A stretch of DNA of 29,355 nucleotides from assembly GCA_023390415.1 (NCBI GenBank), contig JAEWCW010000138.1, positions 1 through 29,355 on the forward strand. The letters run 5' to 3'. A model generated the notes under the pieces. That model ran no database searches. It was not told the origin of the DNA and saw nothing but the letters and a program-made list of their open reading frames with translations. Every line of letters begins with the position of its first letter. The stretch's first letter is position 1. Source of the DNA: Pseudomonadota bacterium. Lineage in GTDB: Bacteria > Pseudomonadota > Alphaproteobacteria > Sphingomonadales > Sphingomonadaceae. The position numbers were made by a program, and so were the translations under genes. Shown one piece after another: positions 1-6,561 of this stretch.

Positions 1-1657
1 GCGTCAGCACCCAATTCTCATGAACCTGGCTCGGATATTCCACGAAGTCCCGCGGCGTGCCGCCGAAGCTCGGATAGTGCACGTTCGACAGGAAATAATG
101 GATGGCGTGGCCGAATTCGTGGAACAGGGTCTCGGCGTCGTCGAGACTGATCAGCACCGGCTCGCCCGGCCCCGGCTTGGTGAAATTGTTGTTGTTGGAG
201 CCGAGCACGATGTTGTCGCCGAGCAGGCCCGAGCGGCTGCGATAGGTGGTCGCCCAGGCGCCCGAGCGCTTGCCGGTGCGGGCGAACATGTCGCCGTAGA
301 AGACTCCGACGTCGCGGCCCTGGCGGTCGGTGACGTGCCAGGTGCGGATGTCCGGATGCCACACCGGCACCTGCCCCGTATTCTCGCGGAACTGCAGGCC
401 GTAGAGCTGGCCGGCCATGTAGAACATGCCCTCGATCATGTTCGAAAGCTGGAAGTAGGGCTTGATCTCGTCCTGCGAGAGATTGAACCGCTGCTGGCGG
501 ACCTTCTCCATATAATAGCGATAGTCCCAGGGCTCGATCGTGATCCGGTGGCCGAGCCGGTTGGCGACCGCCTGCTGCTCGCGCACCTCCTCGCGGACCC
601 GCGCGACCGCGGCCGGCCACACGCGCATCATCAGCTCGTTGGCGCGCTCGGGAGTCCCCGCCATCGTGTCCTGCATCCGCCAATGGGCGTGGCTCGGGAA
701 GCCGAGCAATTGCGCGCGCTGGGCGCGCAGGCGCACGATCTGCGAGATGGTCTCGTTGGTGTTGTTCGCATTGGCATTGTCGCCGCGATTGACGAAGGCC
801 TGCCAGACGCGCTGGCGAAGGTCGCGATTGTCGGCGAAGGTCAGGATCGGATCGACCGCCGAGCGGGTGTTGACGATCGCGAACTGGCCGGCCGGCAGGT
901 TGCGCTCGCGCGCCGCGGCCGCGGCGGCGTTGCGGACGTCCTCCGGAACCCCGGCGAGCTCGGCCGCACTGGCGACGATATGCGTCGATTCGTCGGCGAG
1001 CACCTTCTCGCTGAACTGCGAGAACAGGCCGGCGAGCTGCTGGTTATACTGGGTGAGCTGCTGCTTCTGCTCGGGATTGAGGTTGGCGCCCGAGCGGACG
1101 AACTGGTTGTAGAGCCGGGTGACCAGCCGCTGCTGCTGGGCGTTGAGGCCCGCGCTCTGGCGCGCTTCGTAGACCGTCTTGACCCGCTGGAAGAGCGCTG
1201 GGTTGAGGATGATCTCGTCCGAGGCGGCGGCGAGGCGCGGCGACCATTCGCGGTCGAGCGCTTGATAGGCGGGCGTCGCCATGTTGCTGGTCATCACGCC
1301 GAAGACGGCGAGCACCCGGTCGAGCCGCTGGCCGGTGCGCTCGAGCGCCTCGACCGTATTGGCGAAGGTCGGCGCGGCGGGATTGTTCGCGATCGCGCGG
1401 ACCTCGCGCTGGAGCTCGTCGATGCCGAACTGGATCGCCTCGGGGAACAGCTCCGGGGTGACGCGGTCGAAGGGCGGCACGCCGTCATAGGCGCCGGCCC
1501 AGTCGGCGAGCAGGATGTTGTTCGGAACCGCGGGCGCGGCTTCAGCGACCGGCTCGGCCGGGGTCGCGGTCACCGGGGCGGCGCTGTCTTCGGTTCCGGT
1601 CGTGGCGCAACCGGCGAGAGCGAGCGCTGCGGCGCTGGCGAGGAAAACTGGCTTCAA
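1..1657 (-). CDS. M3 family metallopeptidase (peptidyl-dipeptidase Dcp-like) lipoprotein, C-terminus cut by window edge
   Basis: Zinc peptidase of the M3 (thimet oligopeptidase/Dcp) family, probably cleaving short peptides in the periplasm. The reading frame leaves the window at base 1, so the C-terminal part is missing. The zinc site is seen near the truncated end as HEFGH (about 95-125 on the plus strand), followed some 25 residues later by the third-ligand Glu in FVEYPSQVHENW, the M3 signature. The N-terminus is a short lipoprotein signal with the lipobox LAGC at about residues 14-17, then an Ala/Pro/Thr-rich linker, so the enzyme is likely membrane-anchored. The chosen start is TTG at 1657, preceded by GGAGA at a good distance; no ATG fits the signal peptide. 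A long plus-strand open frame over this gene is a codon-bias shadow. The family is certain; whether it is Dcp or another oligopeptidase is not. Confidence 0.93.
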   Translation of the reverse strand, partial: MKPVFLASAAALALAGCATTGTEDSAAPVTATPAEPVAEAAPAVPNNILLADWAGAYDGVPPFDRVTPELFPEAIQFGIDELQREVRAIANNPAAPTFANTVEALERTGQRLDRVLAVFGVMTSNMATPAYQALDREWSPRLAAASDEIILNPALFQRVKTVYEARQSAGLNAQQQRLVTRLYNQFVRSGANLNPEQKQQLTQYNQQLAGLFSQFSEKVLADESTHIVASAAELAGVPEDVRNAAAAAARERNLPAGQFAIVNTRSAVDPILTFADNRDLRQRVWQAFVNRGDNANANNTNETISQIVRLRAQRAQLLGFPSHAHWRMQDTMAGTPERANELMMRVWPAAVARVREEVREQQAVANRLGHRITIEPWDYRYYMEKVRQQRFNLSQDEIKPYFQLSNMIEGMFYMAGQLYGLQFRENTGQVPVWHPDIRTWHVTDRQGRDVGVFYGDMFARTGKRSGAWATTYRSRSGLLGDNIVLGSNNNNFTKPGPGEPVLISLDDAETLFHEFGHAIHYFLSNVHYPSFGGTPRDFVEYPSQVHENWVLT

Positions 1658-1720
1658 CTCGTATCTCCAATGGCTGGACGGACCCGCCGGGGGGAGAGCG
1701 GGACTCGCATGGGCGCGTGC

Positions 1721-1750
1721 TTTATAGGGGCGTCGCTGAACGCCGCGCAA
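1721..1750 (-). promoter_or_regulatory. Candidate sigma-70 promoter of the M3 peptidase gene
   Basis: On the minus strand there is a -35 like TTGCGC (1745-1750), an 18-nt spacer and a -10 like TATAAA (1721-1726). A start site near 1713 would leave a leader of about 56 nt before the TTG start at 1657. It lies in the 137-bp gap between two divergent genes. This is a motif match only. Confidence 0.4.
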
Positions 1751-1794
1751 CGGCCGTGCGGGAGGCACGGTTCGTCGCTCGAAGAGGGGGTTCT

Positions 1795-2460
1795 ATGCGC
1801 AAGCTGATCGGCTCGGCCTTCGTCTCATTGGACGGCGTGATCCAGGGCCCCGGCGGGCGGACGGAGGACCCGACCGGCGGCTTCGCTTATAGCGGCTGGA
1901 TGCCGCCCCTGATGGACGAGGAAGTGGGCGACCGGATCGGCCCGCTCTTCGCCCAGCCCTTCGATCTGCTGCTCGGCCGACGCACCTACGACATCTTCGC
2001 GGCCTACTGGCCCTTCGTCGAAGGCGAGCCCAAGGCGCTCGGCGAGCGCTTCGACCGCGCCGCCAAATATGTCCTGACCCGCGGCGACCAGCCGCTCGCC
2101 TGGGAGAACAGCCACCGCCTCGCCGGCCTCGACGCCCTCGCCGAGCTGAAGCGCGGCGAAGGCCCCGACCTCATCGTCCAGGGCAGCGCCACGCTCTACC
2201 CGCAGCTCCTCGCCGCCGGCCTGATCGACCGCCTCACCCTGATGATCTTCCCCCTCGTCCTGGGGCCCGGAAAGCGCCTGTTCGGGGAAGGGACCGCCCC
2301 GCGTGCGATGCGCCTGGTTGAGCACCAGCTCACCTCGCGTGGCACGATCATCGCCACCTACGAACCCGCCGGCCCGGTCGAAACCGGCAGCTTCTACGAA
2401 GACCGCCCAAGCCCCGCCGAACTGGTCCGCCGCGAAAAGATGGCCGACGGCAGCTGGTGA
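1795..2460 (+). CDS. Dihydrofolate reductase family protein (RibD C-terminal fold)
   Basis: A 221-aa protein of the RibD_C/DHFR-like superfamily, the group usually annotated 'dihydrofolate reductase family protein'. Family hallmarks seen: an N-terminal strand with SLDGVIQGPGG, the LLGRRTYDIFAAYWP block at about residues 62-76, the cofactor-binding-like IVQGSATLYPQLLAAGLIDR segment near 130-150, and PLVLGPGKRLF. The substrate is unknown; members are NADPH-dependent reductases or have lost activity. The start is ATG 1795, with AGAGGGGG just upstream; the frame is open further 5' but without a better start. It is divergent from the M3 peptidase. A possible GTG start of the next gene overlaps its stop, so the two may be co-transcribed. 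Confidence 0.88.
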   Translation: MRKLIGSAFVSLDGVIQGPGGRTEDPTGGFAYSGWMPPLMDEEVGDRIGPLFAQPFDLLLGRRTYDIFAAYWPFVEGEPKALGERFDRAAKYVLTRGDQPLAWENSHRLAGLDALAELKRGEGPDLIVQGSATLYPQLLAAGLIDRLTLMIFPLVLGPGKRLFGEGTAPRAMRLVEHQLTSRGTIIATYEPAGPVETGSFYEDRPSPAELVRREKMADGSW

Positions 2461-2501
2461 GGACGCTTGCCGCCCCCGCGCCCCTCCCCTATCCCGCCAC
2501 C

Positions 2502-3344
2502 ATGCGTTTCGAAGGCACCTCAAATTACGTCGCGACCGAGGACCTCAAGGTCGCGGTCAACGCCGCCGTCGCCCTGCGCCGGCCGCTTCTCGTCAAGGGC
2601 GAGCCGGGCACCGGCAAGACCGTCCTCGCCCACGAGATTGCCGGCGCGATCGGCGCGCCGCTCATCGAGTGGCATGTCAAGTCGACCACCAAGGCGCATC
2701 AGGGCCTCTACGAATATGATGCGGTGGCGCGGCTCCGCGACGGCCAGCTCGGCGACGAGCGCGTCCACGACATTTCCAACTACATCCGCCGCGGCAAGCT
2801 GTGGGAGGCGTTCACCGCGCCCGAGCTCCCGGTCCTCCTGATCGACGAGATCGACAAGGCCGACATCGAATTCCCGAACGACCTCCTCCAGGAGCTCGAT
2901 CGGATGAGCTTCGACGTCTACGAGACCGGCGAGACCGTGGTCGCGCGCGAGCGGCCGATCGTCGTCATCACCTCGAACAACGAGAAAGAGCTTCCCGACG
3001 CCTTCCTTCGCCGCTGCTTCTTCCACTACATCAAGTTCCCGGACCGCGAGACCATGCAGGCGATCGTCGACGTCCACTTCCCCGGCATCCAGAAGATGCT
3101 GGTCTCGAAGGCGCTCGACATCTTCTACCAGGTCCGCGAGGTGCCCGGCCTCAAGAAGAAGCCCTCGACGAGCGAGCTGATCGACTGGCTGAAGCTGATC
3201 CTCCACGAGGACATGCCGCTGGACGTCCTCCAGTCCCGAGACCCCGCCAAAGCCATCCCGCCCCTCCACGGCGCCCTCCTCAAGAACGAGCAGGACGTGA
3301 TGCTGTTCGAGCGGCTTGCGTTCATGGCGCGGCGGCCGGGCTGA
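2502..3344 (+). CDS. MoxR-family AAA+ ATPase
   Basis: A 280-aa AAA+ ATPase of the MoxR group, which act as chaperones that mature or remodel partner complexes, usually with a von Willebrand factor A (VWA) protein. Walker A GEPGTGKT is at residues 33-40, Walker B LLIDEID at about 110-116, the sensor-1 region ITSNNEKELPD and an arginine pair FLRRCF follow, and there is a C-terminal lid region. The start is ATG 2502, chosen because the MRFEGTSNYV beginning matches the family; a GTG at 2457 overlapping the previous stop is an alternative 15 residues longer. Notably no VWA gene follows: the next sequence is the low-GC island, so the usual partner has been displaced or lies elsewhere. Confidence 0.93.
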   Translation: MRFEGTSNYVATEDLKVAVNAAVALRRPLLVKGEPGTGKTVLAHEIAGAIGAPLIEWHVKSTTKAHQGLYEYDAVARLRDGQLGDERVHDISNYIRRGKLWEAFTAPELPVLLIDEIDKADIEFPNDLLQELDRMSFDVYETGETVVARERPIVVITSNNEKELPDAFLRRCFFHYIKFPDRETMQAIVDVHFPGIQKMLVSKALDIFYQVREVPGLKKKPSTSELIDWLKLILHEDMPLDVLQSRDPAKAIPPLHGALLKNEQDVMLFERLAFMARRPG

Positions 3345-3469
3345 CCATGCTGAAAATGTTCGACTCAATCAAACACTCTCGCTAGCTCGATAGGAACCTC
3401 CTCGTGTAGGCGCGTGCTGGATCTACCAACCACCGCCGTGGAGCCAGCGCGAGCCACCTAATCTGATCA

Positions 3470-3937
3470 CTAGTTGCCGATCTTCAGCCGCTCTGCCGCT
3501 TGCATCAACACGTCATCTACCAGCGCTCTAAACCGCTCGTGATATTGGACCTTTTCCTCCGGCCAGATGATCAGCAACGCTGGCGCGTGGTACGCAATAT
3601 TCTGCCGAATGGTTATCTCCCAGCGATCAGTAAGCATGTGAAGATACAGGTTCTCGCAGGCGTCGAGCGCAACCGTTAAAAACCAGAGGTAGCGCTGAGA
3701 ATCCACCGTGTTGCCCCCTACGAGTTCCTCCAAGGATTCACATTCGAAGGCTTTCAACGCTATCCGTGTCTCGCCTAGCTCTGGCCGTTCAAGGCCTGTG
3801 CGCACGTACTCCATCCACATCTCAGTTGCGGAAGATTGAAGCGCGAGCAGGGCATTTTGCCGAAGCTGCCGAACGGCAAGCAACACGGCGCCCACTGTTC
3901 CAATGGCAGCCACCCAATCTGCTAATTCGCTCCACAT
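3470..3937 (-). CDS. Hypothetical membrane-anchored protein, 155 aa
   Basis: Not assigned to a named family. The N-terminus has one hydrophobic segment (about residues 7-24, WVAAIGTVGAVLLAVRQL), then a soluble, helix-rich part with many Trp/Tyr/Leu residues. The layout (short N-terminal anchor, Arg-Gln rich juxtamembrane part, then a helical region with a Glu-Arg-Pro-Glu-Leu stretch) resembles small hypothetical proteins often scattered through genomic islands. The start is ATG 3937, with only a weak GAGACGA before it. Codon use is clearly less GC-biased than in flanking genes, which supports acquisition by transfer. It is convergent with the MoxR gene and divergent from the small-peptide gene. 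The function is unknown. Confidence 0.7.
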   Translation of the reverse strand: MWSELADWVAAIGTVGAVLLAVRQLRQNALLALQSSATEMWMEYVRTGLERPELGETRIALKAFECESLEELVGGNTVDSQRYLWFLTVALDACENLYLHMLTDRWEITIRQNIAYHAPALLIIWPEEKVQYHERFRALVDDVLMQAAERLKIGN

Positions 3938-4239
3938 CGTCGTCTCATGAGTTCGAAATGATCAGGTTTTGTGCTCAACCGGAATTGTCGCGTGATCAAT
4001 GCCTCTGCGCTGAAGGCCACCATTCCCGGCCGATTTGGCTGGCTCGGACCCGATCCCAACATAGTCGAACGGGCTTGCAGAAGCCAACAAGCCCTGCCAT
4101 CTTTGGGTTCTTGTGCAGCCGAAAGCGTGAGGAGACTACCACGGTGGCTGCTTAAAAACCCGAAAAGTCTCCGATGCTGGCCTTATGCGCGGTGTTCGGC
4201 TCATCAAGAGGTCCGCGCTAGATAGGGAGGGATTGATCT
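3938..4239. other. Intergenic island DNA with an imperfect hairpin, no convincing gene
   Basis: About 300 bases between two divergent genes. Reading frames exist (for example 3971-4225 on the plus strand) but have no ribosome site or recognisable product. The one structure seen is an imperfect inverted repeat at 4104-4160: GGGTTCTTGTGCAGCC faces GGCTGCTTAAAAACCC across a 25-nt loop. It could be part of a leader for the peptide at 4240, or a decayed element end. Confidence 0.35.
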
Positions 4240-4362
4240 ATGCAGATCACCTTCGCCATCGAAGCCAGCCAGCCTTGCGGAGCAACCGTCCGCATGGCCC
4301 TAGGGATGACCATCCCGCTGGGCTTTGTTTGGATGATTCTCAGCCTCGTCGGGCTGTCTTGA
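4240..4362 (+). CDS. Small membrane peptide, 40 aa
   Basis: A short reading frame of 40 codons with strong translation signals: AGGGAGG at 4224-4230 lies 9 nt before ATG 4240. The product has a polar first half (MQITFAIEASQPCGATVR) and then one hydrophobic helix covering about residues 19-39, so it would insert in the inner membrane. Its stop codon is followed after 5 nt by a clean rho-independent terminator, so this looks like a complete one-gene transcription unit. Such peptides can be toxins of type I toxin-antitoxin systems, phage holin-like proteins or membrane-protein regulators; nothing in the sequence picks one. The gene status is inferred from the ribosome site and terminator, not from homology. 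Confidence 0.6.
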   Translation: MQITFAIEASQPCGATVRMALGMTIPLGFVWMILSLVGLS

Positions 4363-4367
4363 TGGGA

Positions 4368-4398
4368 GGGGCGTCTCGGAAACGGGACGCCCCTTTTT
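4368..4398 (+). terminator. Rho-independent terminator of the 40-aa peptide gene
   Basis: GGGGCGTC (4368-4375) pairs perfectly with GACGCCCC (4386-4393), the loop is 10 nt and five Ts follow at 4394-4398. It sits 5 nt after the stop codon of the small peptide gene. Confidence 0.85.
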
Positions 4399-4511
4399 GC
4401 GTCGAAACGGCCCCAATGTTCCCCTACCGCAACGCTTCATCACCGCTACAATTGCGGGGACGAAGTCGTGCAGTGACTCGACACAGAACGCTTTCGCTAT
4501 AAGGTAGCCGT

Positions 4512-5654
4512 TTGGCAACAGCGGGGGCGCAATTGCGAGCAGAAGAGCTGTATCGCGTCGTACGCGAAATCCATTCCGACATAGAAGATATCGGAATTGA
4601 GGTCCTACTTCCTCAGCTGGTAGAGGCGCTGCTAGCGCACGCCAACAGCCCGACCGCTGAAACGCAAATGAAAATAGCCGAAGCTCGCGAGGCGGTTGAG
4701 GCGGCACTTGCGAAATCTCGTTTCAACGCCGCAGCTCCAACTGAACGCGAACTCATTGCAGCCATGGAGGTTGACCACCTCATCGGAAGCGCGCTCGCTG
4801 CGAGGATCAAGGAGGCTTTCGAGGGGAATGACCTGACGCCCGCAGTCGCACATGAGAGGATCGAGGCGATTAACGAGCAGGTCCAGCAATTGTACAGCCA
4901 ATCTGAGCAGTTGACTGGGTCACTTAGCTATTTTGAGGTTGAGCCAGATGAGTTGGATGCTGGAGAGTTTGAGGTTATTGTATCCATACCCGGCGCAGCT
5001 ATCGACGATGAACTGGTTCAGCTTGGGAAGGAAGCGATCAAGCTGAACCAAATAATCGGCGTGTTTTCGGAGATTGCCACCGGCTCTCGGGACCCGGTCA
5101 AAATCAGGGCGGTGGCCTCATCGGACCCAACCTTTTTTCTCGCGAGCGTTCCAGCGGTCGCTGCCGCCATCGCGGTCGGAATCGAAAGGGTGGCGGCCCT
5201 GTACGAACGCATTCTCAACATCATCAAACTTCATCGCGAGATGAAGAAACTCGAGCTTCCGACTAAGTTGCTCGACCCGCTCAAGCAGTACATTGATACG
5301 CAAGTGGGAGATGGCATAGAGCAAATCGCGAAACAGTTTGAACGCGAATACATGGTAAAGGTTGAAGCTAGCAGAAAGCAAGAACTTAAGATCGAGTTGA
5401 GGCGGGCCTTGCGTGAAATAGCCCAACGCTTAGACAGGGGCTATGGATTTGACGTACGCGGAGAGGGTACAGAGGACGCTGGGCCGGCAGACGGCGAGGG
5501 CGAGGCAGCAGCCAAAGGCACCGGCTCTGCGGCCGACATCTCGAAAGCGCTAAAGATAGTTACAGAGGTTCGCCCGAAGCTGCGACACTTCACGGCAGAA
5601 GCCGATCCGATCTTGGGTCTGCCTGACCTGAAGGATGGCCTCGACGGCCAATAG
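4512..5654 (+). CDS. Conserved-looking hypothetical protein, 380 aa, helical
   Basis: I do not recognise a named domain. The protein is acidic and mostly helical: an N-terminal helical region with Glu-Ala-Arg repeats (about 1-130), a middle part, one hydrophobic segment around 208-225 (FFLASVPAVAAAIAVGIERV) followed by a long charged helix (to about 310) that may form a coiled coil, then a Gly/Ala/Glu-rich linker (about 318-342) and a short tail. The general pattern of an apolar segment then a Lys/Glu-rich helix is seen in orphan island proteins of other alphaproteobacteria. The start is TTG 4512, with AAGG at 4501-4504; a second TTG lies 21 nt downstream. Codon use is less GC-biased than its neighbours. 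There is no partner gene, so no function can be assigned. Confidence 0.75.
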   Translation: MATAGAQLRAEELYRVVREIHSDIEDIGIEVLLPQLVEALLAHANSPTAETQMKIAEAREAVEAALAKSRFNAAAPTERELIAAMEVDHLIGSALAARIKEAFEGNDLTPAVAHERIEAINEQVQQLYSQSEQLTGSLSYFEVEPDELDAGEFEVIVSIPGAAIDDELVQLGKEAIKLNQIIGVFSEIATGSRDPVKIRAVASSDPTFFLASVPAVAAAIAVGIERVAALYERILNIIKLHREMKKLELPTKLLDPLKQYIDTQVGDGIEQIAKQFEREYMVKVEASRKQELKIELRRALREIAQRLDRGYGFDVRGEGTEDAGPADGEGEAAAKGTGSAADISKALKIVTEVRPKLRHFTAEADPILGLPDLKDGLDGQ

Positions 5655-5671
5655 GGCGGTGAGAACCACGA

Positions 5672-5711
5672 GAAAAGTGGGCGGGCAGTCCGCTGTCCTG
5701 GACGCCCGCCC
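5672..5711 (-). terminator. Hairpin, probable terminator (minus, possibly bidirectional)
   Basis: GGGCGGGC (5679-5686) plus GTCC (5688-5691) pair with GGAC (5700-5703) and GCCCGCCC (5704-5711), with a single bulged A. Read on the minus strand, the stem is followed by ACTTTTC, a short T run. On the plus strand it lies 24 nt after the stop of the 380-aa gene but has no T run there. Confidence 0.5.
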
Positions 5712-5777
5712 TCCACGCTCTCTGGCCATTCTAGCCAATCTTTCCCCGGCAAGTGAGGCGAAAGCCGGAAGAAGCCC

Positions 5778-5950
5778 TTATGCAGGCACCTTCATCAGCC
5801 GGATCGCGTGGGGATCGAGCACGCCCGCTCCCACCCGCTTCGTCGCGTAGAACATCACGAACGGCTTGTTCGTATATGGGTCGCGGAGGAGCGCGTCACG
5901 AGCCGGTCATCGATGAGGTAGCCAGCCCGGAAATTGCCGAACGCAATCGG
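5778..5950 (-). pseudogene. Remnant of a phage HK97-type major capsid protein, frameshifted C-terminal end
   Basis: Two minus-strand frames join into the conserved tail of HK97-fold major capsid proteins. The upstream piece reads PIAFGNFRAGYLIDDR; after a one-base frameshift near 5889-5893 it continues RDPYTNKPFVMFYATKRVG and ends KVPA with a stop at 5778-5780. In intact capsid proteins these parts are contiguous (GDFR-GY-I-DR, RDPYT-KP, Y-TKRVGGG). Only about 55 residues of a protein normally near 400 remain, and I see no recognisable capsid sequence upstream of 5950. This is direct evidence of an old prophage in the island. The family call rests on remembered consensus, not a search. Confidence 0.75.
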
Positions 5951-6320
5951 CCTTGTGCGTGCCGTGGAGCAAGTATTCACCGTCAACTCCCAATCGCTTG
6001 AACAAACGCAGAACATTGCGCTTGCAATGTAGGATTTCCTTTGGTCTACCCTGCTGAATGGAGATGCCGCACATACCTCCGCCGTCGCCGACCGAAATCG
6101 CGGCGCACGTGTTTGCGCGACACCCTCGGGGACATCCTGGGGGATACCTCCCGCAGCACGACGGACGACATCCTCGGAGGCACCCGGCGCCGCCTCCATG
6201 GCCAGTGCGAACATTGGGAACATTCGGCCATGCCGAGCGCCCAGCCCGGCCTCCATGGCCAGTGCGAACATTGGTGACCATTCGGCCGCGTCCGCCCCGG
6301 CGCCGGCGCGCTTCGGGGGG
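5951..6320. other. Non-coding, repeat-bearing island end next to tRNA-Tyr
   Basis: About 370 bases with no frame that has a ribosome site and a recognisable product. They contain two pairs of imperfect direct repeats: GACATCCTGGGGGATACC (6131-6148) against GACATCCTCGGAGGCACC (6167-6184), and a longer pair at 6192-6287. They probably represent decayed mobile-element sequence between the capsid remnant and the tRNA 3' end. Confidence 0.5.
6192..6287. repeat. Imperfect direct repeat, two copies of about 38 bp, 57-bp period
   Basis: Copy 1 starts at 6192 and copy 2 at 6249. The first 26 bases, running from GCCTCCATGG to ACATTGG, are identical; both copies then end in CATTCGGCC with a one-base length difference. 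The copies lie just downstream of the tRNA 3' end. They may be a recombination or att-like leftover, or a small local duplication. Confidence 0.85.
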
Positions 6321-6407
6321 TGGTGGACAGGGCTGGATTCGAACCAGCGTACGACAATGTCGGGCAGATTTACAGTCTGCTGCCTTTAACCACTCGGCCA
6401 CCTGTCC
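6321..6407 (-). tRNA. tRNA-Tyr (anticodon GTA)
   Basis: The minus strand folds as a class II tRNA: acceptor stem GGACAGG (6401-6407) with CCTGTCC, discriminator A and encoded CCA (6321-6323). The anticodon stem GCAGA/TCTGC encloses loop CTGTAAA with anticodon GTA (6371-6373), the long variable arm is typical of tRNA-Tyr, and the T arm contains GGTTCGAATCC. Its 3' end faces the accessory island, the side on which tRNA-targeting elements integrate. Confidence 0.98.
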
Positions 6408-6434
6408 GTGGGAGCGTCCTTGAGGAGCGCGGCC

Positions 6435-6463
6435 CAAATGGCGAATGGGACGCGGGCTGTCAA
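6435..6463 (-). promoter_or_regulatory. Promoter of tRNA-Tyr
   Basis: On the minus strand there is a perfect -35 TTGACA (6458-6463), a 17-nt spacer and a -10 like CATTTG (6435-6440), 27 nt upstream of the mature tRNA 5' end. Position and spacing fit; the -10 is poor. Confidence 0.5.
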
Positions 6464-6561
6464 CGCATGGAAATTGCGGGATGCGCGCCCGCCTTCGCCC
6501 GGCTTGCACGCCGCAGGTGTGGGACCTAGACCTTCCGCACCCATCCTTCCGGAGCTGCCGC

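Noticed and set aside
20..1807. 595-codon plus-strand open frame over the M3 peptidase
   Set aside because: Antisense shadow produced by GC3-rich codons; the minus strand has HEFGH and a lipobox.
3971..4225. 84-codon plus-strand frame in the island
   Set aside because: No ribosome site, no recognisable product, and it overlaps a hairpin.
5855..6271. Minus-strand frames containing a repeated MFALAMEA
   Set aside because: The repeat comes from the DNA duplication at 6192-6287; frames change across the capsid remnant, so this is not a gene.
3345..6320. Integrase gene or attachment-site pair for the island
   Set aside because: I looked for integrase motifs and a second copy of the tRNA-Tyr 3' end and found neither.
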